This document shows, one piece after another, positions 17,808-26,445 of a stretch of 64,000 nucleotides of DNA. The position numbers and the translations under genes were made by a program. The number at the start of each line of letters is the position of its first letter. Position 1 is the first letter of the stretch. The stretch spans positions 372,001 through 436,000 of the forward strand of contig NZ_MVIH01000001.1 in assembly GCF_002086695.1 (NCBI RefSeq). Direction: 5' to 3'. The DNA is from Mycolicibacterium rhodesiae. Lineage in GTDB: Bacteria; Actinomycetota; Actinomycetes; Mycobacteriales; Mycobacteriaceae. The notes under the pieces are model-generated. The model did no database searches. It saw only the letters and a program-made list of their open reading frames with translations, and was not told the DNA's origin.

Positions 17808-18437
17808 GTGACTCCCGAAGCCATGTTATGGCTTGCGCTGGATCTGATCGGGACGTTTGTGTTCGCGCTCAACGGTGCGTTGACGGCGGTACGCGCCGCG
17901 CGTCTCGACATCGTCGGGGTGGTCACACTCGGCATGATGACCGCTTTGGGCGGTGGAGTCATCCGCGATGTGATCATCGGTGACATTCCGCCGGCGACGT
18001 TCCGTGACTGGCGATACTTCGCGCTCGCCGTCGCCGGCGGCCTGCTCGCCTTCGCGCTCAGCAAGTTGTTGCACCGTTTGGAGGCCGCGATCACGGTGTT
18101 CGATGCGGTGGGGCTTAGTGTGTTCGCGGTCATCGGGACGTCCAAGGCGGCGGCGTTCGGGTTGGGTGTCGCCCCGACGTTGCTGTTGGGCGTGGTCACC
18201 GCCGTCGGGGGTGGCACGATTCGCGACGTCCTGATCGGGCAGATCCCCACCGTCCTGCGCAGCGAGCTGTATGCGATCCCGGCCTTGGCAGCGGCTGCGA
18301 TCACGATCGGCGCGATCCGGCTGGACTGCTACGGGCTGGCGGCTGCCTTGGGCGCCGCGGCGGTGTGCTTCATCATCCGGATGCTCGGGGTTCGGTTCGG
18401 TCTCAACGCGCCGGGCCCGCTCGGCGCCGGCCGCTGA
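17808..18437 (+). CDS. TRIC-family (UPF0126) membrane cation channel protein
   Basis: 209 residues with about seven membrane helices made of an internal duplication. Each half has a Gly-rich kink, GGGVIRDVIIG near residue 47 and GGGTIRDVLIG near 134, the hallmark of trimeric intracellular cation channels and bacterial YicG-type proteins. Bacterial members are described as potassium/sodium channels or, for YicG, linked to glycine transport. The GTG start follows GAGGA. It lies 26 nt after the copper chaperone and may be co-transcribed, but a copper role is not implied by its family. It ends 3 nt from the converging M20 gene. Confidence 0.8.
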   Translation: MTPEAMLWLALDLIGTFVFALNGALTAVRAARLDIVGVVTLGMMTALGGGVIRDVIIGDIPPATFRDWRYFALAVAGGLLAFALSKLLHRLEAAITVFDAVGLSVFAVIGTSKAAAFGLGVAPTLLLGVVTAVGGGTIRDVLIGQIPTVLRSELYAIPALAAAAITIGAIRLDCYGLAAALGAAAVCFIIRMLGVRFGLNAPGPLGAGR

Positions 18438-18440
18438 GGT

Positions 18441-19724
18441 TCAGGAATTCAGCCAGGCGAGCGCCGCGACGACCAGCGCCTCGGTGCCGGTGTCCAGGGT
18501 GGGCTGAATGACCGGGGCAAATGTCGGCGAGTGGTTGACCGGAATGTCCTGGCTGACACGCCCGTTCTCGGCTGCCCTACGGTATTGCTGCTCATCGATT
18601 CCACCGATGCCCCAGTACGTGTACGGCACACCGAGCGCGGTGGGGATGTCGCTGAAGTCCTCACTCGCGGATCCCTGCGGCATGGCGTGCAGACGTGTGC
18701 CGAAATGCCGCGCGAACGCATCGTGGACTCGGTCGGTCACCTCATCGTCGTTCACGGTGAGCGGAAACGAATCGTAGAGTTCGAATTCCGGCTCTCTGGG
18801 TGAATCGGAGGCCTGGCACTCGGCGACGACGATGCGCCGAATCGCAGTGAGCACCGCGGTGCGCACCGATTCGTCATAGGTGCGCAGGTTCAGTTCGAGA
18901 ACGGCGTGATCACCGATCACATTGCTTTTCGTGCCGGCCCGGATGCTGCCGATGGTCAGGACGACAGTGTCTGTGGGAGCAACCTCTCGCGAGACGATCG
19001 TCTGCAGGCGGATCACGATCATCGCCGCGAGAACCACCGGGTCCACCGCCGCCTGAGGCATCGAGCCGTGCGCCCCGCGGCCGAACACGGTGATCCGCAT
19101 GCTGTCGGCCGCGGACAGGACCGGGCCGCGCCGCGTTCCGACCACGCCGGCCGGTACCGGGAGCACATGCTGCGCCAGGGCGACGTCAACGGCCGGAATG
19201 GCTTCGCGCAGGCCGTCATCCACCATTCCCCCCGCACCGTCACCGACCTCTTCAGCGGGCTGGAACAGGGCCACGACCGTTCCGTGCCAATGGTGGGTCG
19301 CCTGAGCAAGCAGGGTCGCGGCACCGAGAAGGCAGACGACGTGAATGTCGTGCCCGCAGGCGTGCATCACCGGAACCTCATCGCCGGAGGCGTCGATGGT
19401 CCGCTCCGTACTGGCGTAGGCCAGACCCGTCGCTTCCGCGACCGGCAGGGCATCCATATCCGCGCGCAGCAGCACCACCGGGCCTTCGCCGGCCCGGATG
19501 ATGCCGATGACACCCGTGCCGCCTATTCCCTCGAGGACCTCGATTCCCGACTCGCGCAGTTTCTCGGCGACGAGGCCTGCGGTCCGGTGTTCCTGGTGGG
19601 AGAGCTCTGGGTGTTGGTGCAGGTCGCGATAGAGATCCTCTTGCCACTCCCGGATGTCCGGTAGCGCAGTCAATATGGCGCCATCGCGACCAGCCGTCGA
19701 ATCCGTGATCGAGATTTCGGCCAT
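18441..19724 (-). CDS. M20-family amidohydrolase (hippurate/IAA-amino acid hydrolase type)
   Basis: 427 residues. It has zinc ligands ACGHDIHV and the PAEEVGDGAGGM catalytic/metal glutamates, then QHVLPVP, and the lid domain HGSMPQAAVDPV as in aminoacylase-1/hippuricase-type M20D enzymes. It hydrolyses N-acyl amino acids or similar amides in the cytoplasm; no signal peptide is visible. Two consecutive ATG codons occur; the second (19724) is 6 nt from AAGGAG and is preferred. The gene is divergent from the SGNH hydrolase. Substrate unknown. Confidence 0.82.
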   Translation of the reverse strand: MAEISITDSTAGRDGAILTALPDIREWQEDLYRDLHQHPELSHQEHRTAGLVAEKLRESGIEVLEGIGGTGVIGIIRAGEGPVVLLRADMDALPVAEATGLAYASTERTIDASGDEVPVMHACGHDIHVVCLLGAATLLAQATHHWHGTVVALFQPAEEVGDGAGGMVDDGLREAIPAVDVALAQHVLPVPAGVVGTRRGPVLSAADSMRITVFGRGAHGSMPQAAVDPVVLAAMIVIRLQTIVSREVAPTDTVVLTIGSIRAGTKSNVIGDHAVLELNLRTYDESVRTAVLTAIRRIVVAECQASDSPREPEFELYDSFPLTVNDDEVTDRVHDAFARHFGTRLHAMPQGSASEDFSDIPTALGVPYTYWGIGGIDEQQYRRAAENGRVSQDIPVNHSPTFAPVIQPTLDTGTEALVVAALAWLNS

Positions 19725-19867
19725 CATCGGCTCCTTGCCGTGCGCGGTGAGCAACGGGAGTACCCAACCTACGCCGCCCCCATATGCGATGTCGTCGGCC
19801 TGCCGGACTCCGATAACCTGGCAACCTGCCGAGCGGTCACCCAGGATCGAGAAGCGAGAACAAGCAC

Positions 19868-21016
19868 ATGCCCGAACCGTCCGAGGTTCCGATCACGATG
19901 GACCTGGTGCGCGGGGCGCAGGAACTCGAAAGCACGAACCACGGTCTGCTGCCGCATCGGCTACCCCGCTGGGCCCGAGCGCAATGTGCCGACCCGCAAC
20001 TGGCAATGGCGGAAGCTCAACCGGCCGGATGCCGGCTGGTGTTCGAAACCCGGTCCACCGAAATAGAATTGGACGCGTTGCGTACCCGGCCGGCCTATGT
20101 GGGCATGCCCATGCGACCCGATGGCCTCTACGATTTGGTGATCGACGGGGATTTGGCGGCCCAGGCCAGCCTGACCGGCGGCAACGTACTCATGAAGGAT
20201 GCCGCCGCCGGTACCGAGGAACTCATCGCCGGCCCGCCCGGAACGATTCGCTTCACCGGCCTGCCGGACCGGGCCAAGTCCGTCGAAATCTGGTTGCCGC
20301 ACAACGAGATCACCGAACTGATTACTCTGCGGAGCGATCACCCGTTGGAGCCTCGCCCCATCACCAGGCCGGTGTGGCTGCATCACGGCAGCTCCATCAG
20401 CCACGGCTCCAATGCCGTGCACCCCACCGGCACCTGGCCCGCGGTGGCGGCCGCCGGTGCCGGTGTCGAACTGATCAATCTGGGCGTGGGCGGGGCGGCG
20501 CTGCTGGATCCTTTCACCGCCCGCACGATGCGCGACATCCCCGCCGACCTGATCAGCGTCAAGATCGGGATCAATATCGTCAATGCCGACCTGATGCGCC
20601 TGCGCGCATTCGGGCCCGCAGTCCATGGCTTCCTCGACACCATCCGCGACGGGCATCCGGTCACGCCGATTGTCGTCGTCTCCGCGGTGCACTGTCCCAT
20701 CCATGAGGACACGCCGGGACCATTGGCTCCTGACTTCAGCAACGGAACACTGGCATTCGCCGCCACCGGAAGTCCGACCGAGGTGTCGGCGGGCAAGCTG
20801 ACGCTGCGCGTCATCCGTGACGAGCTCGCCCGCATCGTCAGCGAGCGCTCGAACGCCGACCCGAATCTGCGCTATGTCGACGGCCTGGATCTCTACGGTC
20901 CCGCGGACTTCGCCGACTTCCCGCTTCCAGACCGGCTGCACCCCGGGCCACAGGCCCACGTGCGCATGGGTCAGCGCTTCGCCGGTGTCATCAGTGAGGT
21001 CATCGCGGCGTCCTAG
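19868..21016 (+). CDS. SGNH/GDSL hydrolase with N-terminal beta-sandwich domain
   Basis: 382 residues. Residues up to about 160 look like a beta-rich accessory domain (ELDALRTRPAYVGMPM.., EIWLPHNEITEL), as in carbohydrate-esterase-type SGNH proteins. The catalytic part starts at WLHHGSSISHGSNA (block I serine), then LINLGVGGAALLD (block II), SVKIGINIVN (block III) and DRLHPGPQAH with the Asp-x-x-His pair (block V). It is probably an esterase acting on an acyl group of a sugar or glycolipid. No export signal is visible at the chosen ATG. Promoter elements are not obvious in the 143 nt to the divergent amidohydrolase. Confidence 0.78.
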   Translation: MPEPSEVPITMDLVRGAQELESTNHGLLPHRLPRWARAQCADPQLAMAEAQPAGCRLVFETRSTEIELDALRTRPAYVGMPMRPDGLYDLVIDGDLAAQASLTGGNVLMKDAAAGTEELIAGPPGTIRFTGLPDRAKSVEIWLPHNEITELITLRSDHPLEPRPITRPVWLHHGSSISHGSNAVHPTGTWPAVAAAGAGVELINLGVGGAALLDPFTARTMRDIPADLISVKIGINIVNADLMRLRAFGPAVHGFLDTIRDGHPVTPIVVVSAVHCPIHEDTPGPLAPDFSNGTLAFAATGSPTEVSAGKLTLRVIRDELARIVSERSNADPNLRYVDGLDLYGPADFADFPLPDRLHPGPQAHVRMGQRFAGVISEVIAAS

Positions 21017-21160
21017 CGGGAATCCTTGTCGCGCAAGGTGGTGGGCAGTGCCGGTCGCGAGTTACCACCTCAGGGTGAGGCTTGGCGATGTGCTGCATCG
21101 ACTCGTCGCCCACGACCGACCTGCCACGTAAACACCCTATCATCTGAACACGTGAACATA

Positions 21161-21166
21161 TAAGTT
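21161..21166 (+). promoter_or_regulatory. Putative leaderless -10 element of sodA (TAAGTT)
   Basis: TAAGTT ends 6 nt before the sodA ATG and no Shine-Dalgarno sequence is visible. A direct repeat TGAACA-CG-TGAACA at 21145-21158 lies just upstream and might serve as part of the -35 region or as an operator. Confidence 0.35.
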
Positions 21167-21172
21167 GGTGGC

Positions 21173-21793
21173 ATGACGGATTACTCCTTGCCTGAATTGG
21201 ATTACGACTACAGCGCACTCGAGCCCCATATTTCGGGTCAGATCAACGAGATTCATCACAGCAAGCACCACGCGACGTACGTCAAAGGCGTCAACGACGC
21301 GTTGGCCAAACTGGAGGAGGCTCGCGCCAACGCCGACCACGCCGCGATCTTCCCGAACGAGAAGAACCTGGCATTCCATCTCGGCGGCCATCTCAACCAC
21401 TCGATCTGGTGGAAGAACTTGTCGCCCAACGGAGGTGACAAACCCATCGGCGAACTGGCGGCCGCCATCGACGATGCGTTCGGGTCGTTCGATGCGTTCC
21501 GCGCGCAATTCGCCGCCGCCGCGAACGGCTTACAGGGTTCCGGTTGGGCGGTCCTGGGTTACGAGCCGCTCGGCGGCAAGCTGCTGACGTTCCAGCTCTA
21601 CGACCAGCAGGCCAACGTGCCGCCGGGAATCGTGCCGCTGCTGCAGGTCGACATGTGGGAGCACGCGTATTACCTGCAGTACAAGAACGTCAAGGCCGAC
21701 TACGTCACGGCGTTCTGGAATGTGGTGAATTGGGCCGACGTTGCGGACCGGTTCACCGCGGCGACCGGCAGACCGCTGGGCGGCCTTGCCTGA
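21173..21793 (+). CDS. sodA: Superoxide dismutase, Fe/Mn family, probably manganese type
   Basis: 206 residues, very similar to M. tuberculosis SodA. Metal ligands are the His in [10 protein letters not shown], the His in HLNHSIWW, and the Asp and His of [13 protein letters not shown]. At the outer-sphere position where M. tuberculosis SodA has His145 (YDHQTN), this protein has Gln (YDQQAN); Gln there is the manganese-type residue also found in other mycobacterial Mn enzymes. It removes superoxide in the cytoplasm or, as in M. tuberculosis, is exported without a classical signal. The gene stands alone and converges on the CopD-CtaG gene with only 9 nt between. Confidence 0.93.
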   Translation: MTDYSLPELDYDYSALEPHISGQINEIHHSKHHATYVKGVNDALAKLEEARANADHAAIFPNEKNLAFHLGGHLNHSIWWKNLSPNGGDKPIGELAAAIDDAFGSFDAFRAQFAAAANGLQGSGWAVLGYEPLGGKLLTFQLYDQQANVPPGIVPLLQVDMWEHAYYLQYKNVKADYVTAFWNVVNWADVADRFTAATGRPLGGLA

Positions 21794-21802
21794 CCGGGGG
21801 AT

Positions 21803-23707
21803 TCAGCGCCGGTTCTTGGCCAACTCCCGCAGCATCGCGTTGTAGGCGTCGAGGTCGTCGTCGTAGTGGGCGTCGGCGTGCCGGTCGGTGCGGGTGGCGG
21901 TCCGCCGGTCTTGGCGCGCCCATTGGTACACCAGTGCAATCACCACGACGATGACGGGCAGTTCGCTCGAACCCCAGGCGATGGCTCCGCCGAGGTGTTG
22001 GTCGTCGTTGAGGCTGGCCAGCCACGGGACGTGCAGGTAGCGATAGAACGTGCCGCCGAGCACCGAGGTCATGGTCATGGTCGCGATGCCGAAGAAGGCG
22101 TGAAACGGCATCACCGCGAACAGCAGGCCCAGCCGGCCGATGAACGGCAACCGCTTGGGGCCCGGGTCGATACCGATGATCCCCCAGAAGAACAGGTACC
22201 CGGTGATCAGGAAGTGCAGGGTCATGAACTCGTGACCCCAGTGGTAGCGCACCAGCGTGTCGAACACCGGTGTGAAGTACACCGCGTACAGCGATCCGAC
22301 GAACAACACGAAAGCAGTTGCGGGATGGGACAGGAACCGTGACGCCGGCGAATGCACCAGCCACAGCAGGCGTTCCCGGGCACCCGGCGGATGGCCGGCG
22401 CCCGCCACCGGAAGCGCGCGCAGCGCCAAGGTGATCGGTGCTCCCAGCACCAGAAACACCGGGATGAACATGTTCAGCGCCATGTGCTCGGCCATGTGCA
22501 CGCTGAACATCGCCGAACCGTAGGCGCGCACCCCCGAGCTGGTTGCGAGGAGCAGAGCGGCGCAACCCAGCAGCCATGCCACCAACCGGCCGGGCGGCCA
22601 GGCGTCGCCGCGCCGTCGCAGCCGGAGGTACCCGATCACGTAGCCCAGCGCCAAGACCACCGCCGCGACGCCGAGGAGCACGTCGAAACGCCAGACAGTC
22701 AGCAGCCGAAGCGCATTCGGCGGGTCGGAGAGCTGGTAGCCGAGGAAGACGTCCCACGCGGTGAACTCGTGTGCCAGCAGCCGGGGCGCAGTCTGAACCG
22801 CCATCGCCGACACGGCGGCGACCGCCATGACGCCGGCCACTGCGGCGGCCGGCCTGGGTTTGACGAGCAGGCTGATGAGCAACGCCGCCGCGGCCAGCAC
22901 GCCGAATCGCCCGTAGTCCGAGTGGACGCCGCCCGGTGCGGCCAGCAGGAACCACAGCAGCGCGCCATACAGCAACGCCACCGTGCCCGCCGCGAGCTCG
23001 GTGAGCAGAACCCGTCTGCGCAGTTCGTCTTTCGGCGGGGCGATCGCCGCGCTCACCTTCACTCCGGTCAGCACGGCCAGCGCAGTGGCGAAGACAATCA
23101 CGGCGCTGGTCGCGTAGTCGTGGTCGGGCCCCTGGCCGGCGTTGCCCGTGACCGGTAGCGCGATAACGCCGATGAACGTGGGAACCAGCAGCACGGCGTG
23201 CCACGACCAGCGCACGGTGGCCCGCAGACTGACGGTCACCACAGCCGCGACGACAGCGGCGGCGACCCACCCGCGGCTCATTTCCGATGCGCCGAGCGCA
23301 CTTCCGAGGCCTCCACCGGTGATCAGCCGGGTGACCGGCACGCCGGTGGCGTTGGCGGCCTGGATCGGGATCATCGCCAGCGCGGTCAGCAGCCAGACCG
23401 GTGCGAGGCGTTCGGCCAGCAGATGCACCCGGAACGACGCCGGGTCGAGCACGCCGCGGTCGTCGGGCTCCGCGGTGACGGCGATGAACACCAGCGCGCC
23501 CAGGCAGATCGCGGCGGCCAGCGTCGCGGTGAAATAACCGATCAGCCCGGCGACGCTGGTCGCCAGGCCGGGGTAGGAGTCGCCGGTTGCGGTGAAGCGC
23601 CGGTCGCCGGAGGCCACGGCGTAGCCGGCGAGCGCGGCGAGCAGGCCCAGGTAGCCACCGAGGATCCACCGGCCCGCCGGCCGGGTGGTTGCGTGGATGG
23701 CCTCCAT
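21803..23707 (-). CDS. CopD-CtaG fusion membrane protein (copper import/cytochrome oxidase assembly type)
   Basis: 634 residues, about 14-16 membrane helices. The N-terminal half (to about residue 320) is a CopD-like domain; the C-terminal half is a caa3_CtaG domain with the conserved [40 protein letters not shown] and [11 protein letters not shown] segments, whose His and Met residues suit copper handling. A charged tail ([18 protein letters not shown]) ends it. It matches Rv0102, which in M. tuberculosis lies beside ctpB. Likely role: copper passage or delivery to cytochrome c oxidase across the membrane. A palindrome sits 11 nt upstream in the divergent region shared with the DUF5134 gene. 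Confidence 0.85.
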   Translation of the reverse strand: MEAIHATTRPAGRWILGGYLGLLAALAGYAVASGDRRFTATGDSYPGLATSVAGLIGYFTATLAAAICLGALVFIAVTAEPDDRGVLDPASFRVHLLAERLAPVWLLTALAMIPIQAANATGVPVTRLITGGGLGSALGASEMSRGWVAAAVVAAVVTVSLRATVRWSWHAVLLVPTFIGVIALPVTGNAGQGPDHDYATSAVIVFATALAVLTGVKVSAAIAPPKDELRRRVLLTELAAGTVALLYGALLWFLLAAPGGVHSDYGRFGVLAAAALLISLLVKPRPAAAVAGVMAVAAVSAMAVQTAPRLLAHEFTAWDVFLGYQLSDPPNALRLLTVWRFDVLLGVAAVVLALGYVIGYLRLRRRGDAWPPGRLVAWLLGCAALLLATSSGVRAYGSAMFSVHMAEHMALNMFIPVFLVLGAPITLALRALPVAGAGHPPGARERLLWLVHSPASRFLSHPATAFVLFVGSLYAVYFTPVFDTLVRYHWGHEFMTLHFLITGYLFFWGIIGIDPGPKRLPFIGRLGLLFAVMPFHAFFGIATMTMTSVLGGTFYRYLHVPWLASLNDDQHLGGAIAWGSSELPVIVVVIALVYQWARQDRRTATRTDRHADAHYDDDLDAYNAMLRELAKNRR

Positions 23708-23717
23708 CGTGGCGAGT

Positions 23718-23736
23718 CTACGACTGGTCGTCGTAG
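23718..23736. promoter_or_regulatory. Palindrome CTACGAC-N5-GTCGTAG between copD-ctaG and DUF5134 genes
   Basis: Perfect 7-bp arms with a 5-nt spacer lie in the 107-nt divergent region. The core TACGAC-N5-GTCGTA matches, with one arm change, the palindrome at 25480-25496 (TACTAC-N5-GTAGTA). It looks like an operator shared by the two sites. TAC..GTA cores are known from BlaI/CopY-type repressor sites; the actual regulator is not in this window. Confidence 0.5.
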
Positions 23737-23814
23737 TCGAGTCGCCGTGGTGGGAACTTTCTGGTGCGATGGATCGACCATTGCTGACGTGCTGAGCGAA
23801 GAACGGAGTGATCG

Positions 23815-24483
23815 GTGATCGCGGATCTGACGCTGCGCTGGGTCGTCACGCTGCTGTTCGTCTTCGCCGCCGCGGAGTGTCTGTCGACACTCGTGGTCGG
23901 TGACCGGCGCCCGCCCGCTGTCGTCAGCCAACTGCTACACGTCGTGATGGCGGTGGCGATGGCGGTGATGGCCTGGCCGTGGGGCGCGGCGTTGCCGACC
24001 GTCGCACCGATGGTGTTCTTCCTGCTCGCGACCCTGTGGTTCGTCGCTGTCACGGCGAGCCCGATCTGCGCCGGCCATCGGATCGCGGGTGTTTATCACG
24101 CACTGATGATGCTGGCGATGGCGTGGATGTATGCGGTGATGAACGGTCGGCTGCTGCCCGGGCAGGCGTCCTCTACGGGCGATCCGGCGACCCCGGCGGG
24201 GTCGTCGGGCCATGCCGGTCACGCGGGGATGAACATGCCCGGCATGGACATGTCCGGCACTGCGGCCGCGGCGGACAGCACCGGCGGCGGATACCCGGCC
24301 TACATCGACACGCTGAACTGGGTGTGCACCATTGGGTTCGCGGTGGCCGCGGTGTTCTGGCTGTATCGCTACCTGGCGGTACGGATGAACCGCGAGCCCG
24401 CTGCGACAGCGCGGCCGCTCGGAATCCTGTGTCAGTCGATGATGGCCGCCGGGATGGCGATCATGTTCGGCGTGATGCTCTAG
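23815..24483 (+). CDS. DUF5134 membrane protein with His/Met-rich loop
   Basis: 222 residues with five to six predicted membrane helices. Between the fourth and fifth helices is a soluble loop of about 45 residues rich in histidine and methionine: [15 protein letters not shown] (around residues 137-151), a pattern common in periplasmic copper-binding segments. The DUF5134 family is actinobacterial with no established function. It is divergent from the CopD-CtaG gene and shares the palindrome at 23718, so a role in copper binding or transfer at the membrane is a fair inference. The GTG start at 23815 follows GGAG. Confidence 0.7.
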   Translation: MIADLTLRWVVTLLFVFAAAECLSTLVVGDRRPPAVVSQLLHVVMAVAMAVMAWPWGAALPTVAPMVFFLLATLWFVAVTASPICAGHRIAGVYHALMMLAMAWMYAVMNGRLLPGQASSTGDPATPAGSSGHAGHAGMNMPGMDMSGTAAAADSTGGGYPAYIDTLNWVCTIGFAVAAVFWLYRYLAVRMNREPAATARPLGILCQSMMAAGMAIMFGVML

Positions 24484-24539
24484 CCGACACCGCGCTGTGG
24501 CCCGACCTCGGATCAAGCCACAGCATCGGTGGTGTCGTT

Positions 24540-25112
24540 CTAACAGGAGCCCTGAGCCCGCAGCGACGTCTTGGCCACCCGCACTGTGCACGAACTGGCG
24601 GTCGCAGCCACGGAACGGTGCGGAGCGACCGTGACGTGGTGGCCGCTGAGTTGGCGGATCACTGCTGCGGAGAGGTCTGCCTCGTCGGGAAGCGCAGCAC
24701 CCCTGGTTTGCAGGGAGTCGTAGGTCGTCTGGATCAGGCCACCGTTCAACAGGCCGGTCACCGTGCCGTTCGATCCGTGGGTCGGATGCTCATAGTTCGG
24801 CGTTCCGAATGCGTTGTGGTAGTTGATCCCGAGCGGGGAATCGTCCAGGGCCTTGTTGAACGCGGTGTTCTGGTTGAACACCCGGTCGCCGAGGGCTTGG
24901 ACCGCGCGCACGCCCGGTGCCGGATTGCCCGGGGTGCTTTCACTTCCGAAGCCTGGCCGGCCGACGGCGTCGCCCGACGGCGTGCTGTAGCCATGGGCGT
25001 GTGCGATACCCGCTCCGGGAGTCGCCACCATCAGTACCGCGGCCAGAGCGGTCCCGCTCAGTGCGGCGCCTGCGCGAACGCGGCGTAGGGGAATGACGTG
25101 CTGCGTGATCAT
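24540..25112 (-). CDS. Secreted protein of unknown function, His at predicted mature N-terminus
   Basis: 190 residues. The Sec signal peptide is clear: basic start (LRRVRAG), hydrophobic ALSGTALAAVLMVATPGAG, and cleavage predicted after IAHA, leaving HGYSTPSGDAVGRP. The mature part is about 155 residues, polar, with a CxCx-free core and two cysteines near the C-terminus (SSC and GSC) that could form a disulfide. Histidines also occur in YEHPTHG and SGHHVTV. I do not recognise the family. It starts 32 nt after the next upstream gene, which also encodes a secreted protein beginning with His, so the two are likely one operon under the palindrome at 25480. GAAAGG precedes the ATG. Confidence 0.65.
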   Translation of the reverse strand: MITQHVIPLRRVRAGAALSGTALAAVLMVATPGAGIAHAHGYSTPSGDAVGRPGFGSESTPGNPAPGVRAVQALGDRVFNQNTAFNKALDDSPLGINYHNAFGTPNYEHPTHGSNGTVTGLLNGGLIQTTYDSLQTRGAALPDEADLSAAVIRQLSGHHVTVAPHRSVAATASSCTVRVAKTSLRAQGSC

Positions 25113-25144
25113 GTGAGTCTGCCTTTCGTCAATGGTGTTGTTTT

Positions 25145-25450
25145 TCAACGGCTCTGGCTGTTGCATGCCGCCGTGGTCGGCACGCCGGTGTCCGGGCAAA
25201 TCGGTTTGGACCCGGTGCCGCCACCGGTGGCCGCACCGGCACCGGCTCCGCCGCGGGTGCCGGCGGCTCCGCGCTTGGCGCTGCTGTCGGTGCTGCCGCT
25301 GCCGCTGCCGCTGTCGCCGGAGTCCGAGCCGTGGTCGTGGCCGGGATGCGCTGCCGCATTTCCCGCCAGGGCGGCGCTGAATGTGAGCGCTCCGGCAGCC
25401 AAGAACGCGCCCAGGAGTCGCGGCACCCCACTGTGTTTTCTGACCTTCAT
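25145..25450 (-). CDS. Small secreted Gly/Ser-rich protein with HPGHDHG N-terminus
   Basis: 101 residues. Signal peptide to about residue 31 (LLGAFLAAGALTFSAALAG), with cleavage predicted after NAAA. The mature protein would start HPGHDHGSDSGDSG, three histidines in six residues, a likely transition-metal site, followed by a flexible Gly/Ser/Ala linker of about 40 residues and a C-terminal piece with two cysteines (PICPDTG and AACNS). GGGAGAG lies 5 nt before the ATG. It is the first gene after the palindrome TACTACAGGGCGTAGTA (30 nt upstream). Family not recognised; a periplasmic or cell-wall copper-binding peptide is an inference. Confidence 0.62.
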   Translation of the reverse strand: MKVRKHSGVPRLLGAFLAAGALTFSAALAGNAAAHPGHDHGSDSGDSGSGSGSTDSSAKRGAAGTRGGAGAGAATGGGTGSKPICPDTGVPTTAACNSQSR

Positions 25451-25479
25451 GCATCTCTCCCGTGTTCGTGCACCCGATC

Positions 25480-25496
25480 TACTACAGGGCGTAGTA
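25480..25496. promoter_or_regulatory. Palindrome TACTACAGGGCGTAGTA upstream of the secreted-protein operon
   Basis: A 17-bp palindrome, 6-bp arms and 5-nt spacer, 30 nt upstream of the minus-strand start at 25450. It shares its form with the site at 23718. Position and symmetry suggest a repressor operator over the promoter. Confidence 0.55.
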
Positions 25497-25656
25497 ATCG
25501 ACGGCATACCTATGCCCTGGCGGGCCGGCTGACCCTGTTTCCGTCAGCCGCGTGCGAGCCCTAGACCATCGCCGTGTGGGGCTGATCCCGCACAGCAGAC
25601 GTTCAGGAAACGCACAGTGGATTGGTCGTGGGAGGTCGGCGAAAGTTCCCGCCGGA

Positions 25657-26367
25657 TCACGCAGCGCCGTCGGTGGGGTAGAGGTGTCCGCGGCGGCGCC
25701 CGCGAGAGGCGTTGTCGGGCAACACCACGTCGGCGGTGGCGGGCAAGCTGTCGGTTCGAGGCTGCGGACCCGGCGCCCGAGTCGTTCGCCACACCAACAG
25801 TGCTACGACTGTGCCGGCCAGCACCGGGAGGTGGGAGAGCACCCGGTCGAGGCTCACCGCACCGGTCACCGAATCACTGACCACGTAGGCGGTGAGGATC
25901 GCGGTGAACACCGACAGCACCCCGGCCAGGCCCGCGGCCGCGGTTGGTCGCGCCGCCGCGACGATCATCACCACACCCAACGCCGCCGACCACGCCGTGG
26001 ACTCGTTGAGCAGATGCCCGCCCATCATGGCGTGGTGAGCCGCCCCGGACGTGCCGACGTTGAGACCCAGCGCCTGGGCCGCCGCGAGCACGATCTGCGC
26101 CACCCCGATCATCGCCAGCGTCCACCGCAGCCAGGTGCCGGCCGGCGGGCGTACCGCCCGCGACGGTGGGCTCGGCGCAGCGACAGCCGCCACCTGGGAC
26201 CGGCCGGCCAGCCGGCGCAGCTGCTGCGTCTGCTCGACGGCCCGGGCGTACCACGCCCCGCACTGGTCACAGCTGGTGAGATGCTCGTCGACCCGGGCCG
26301 CGGGAACGGGTTCCCGTTCGCCGTCGATCCGGGCTGACAACGCCTCCCGGGCGACATCGCAGTCCAC
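25657..26367 (-). CDS. Membrane protein with N-terminal zf-HC2 (anti-sigma-like) domain
   Basis: 236 residues. The N-terminus MDCDVAREALSARIDGE followed by HLTSCDQCGAWY is the zinc-binding HxxxCxxC anti-sigma (zf-HC2) domain. Four membrane helices follow (about residues 80-105, 125-150, 155-180, 185-205), resembling DUF2275-type proteins. The loop entering helix 2 reads AHHAMMGGHLLNES, a His/Met cluster that could bind a metal on the outer face. No sigma-factor gene is adjacent; the only one in the window is sigC, 10 kb away. It is divergent from an ArsR-type metalloregulator. GTG start at 26367. The ligand and partner are unknown. Confidence 0.72.
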   Translation of the reverse strand: MDCDVAREALSARIDGEREPVPAARVDEHLTSCDQCGAWYARAVEQTQQLRRLAGRSQVAAVAAPSPPSRAVRPPAGTWLRWTLAMIGVAQIVLAAAQALGLNVGTSGAAHHAMMGGHLLNESTAWSAALGVVMIVAAARPTAAAGLAGVLSVFTAILTAYVVSDSVTGAVSLDRVLSHLPVLAGTVVALLVWRTTRAPGPQPRTDSLPATADVVLPDNASRGRRRGHLYPTDGAA

Positions 26368-26432
26368 GCATCAATAGTCGCGTACGGACGCCGGATTGTT
26401 CCAGCGTCCCGGGTCCGGCCCCCCTGCTGGGC

Positions 26433-26438
26433 TAGATT
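26433..26438 (+). promoter_or_regulatory. Putative leaderless -10 element of arsR (TAGATT)
   Basis: TAGATT lies 7 nt before the regulator ATG at 26446; no ribosome-binding site is visible, consistent with leaderless transcription. Confidence 0.45.
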
Positions 26439-26445
26439 CCTAGGC

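Noticed and set aside
21753..23669. 638-residue minus-strand frame over the CopD-CtaG gene
   Set aside because: Arg-rich shadow in the second frame of a membrane-protein gene; the real frame has clear helices and CtaG motifs.
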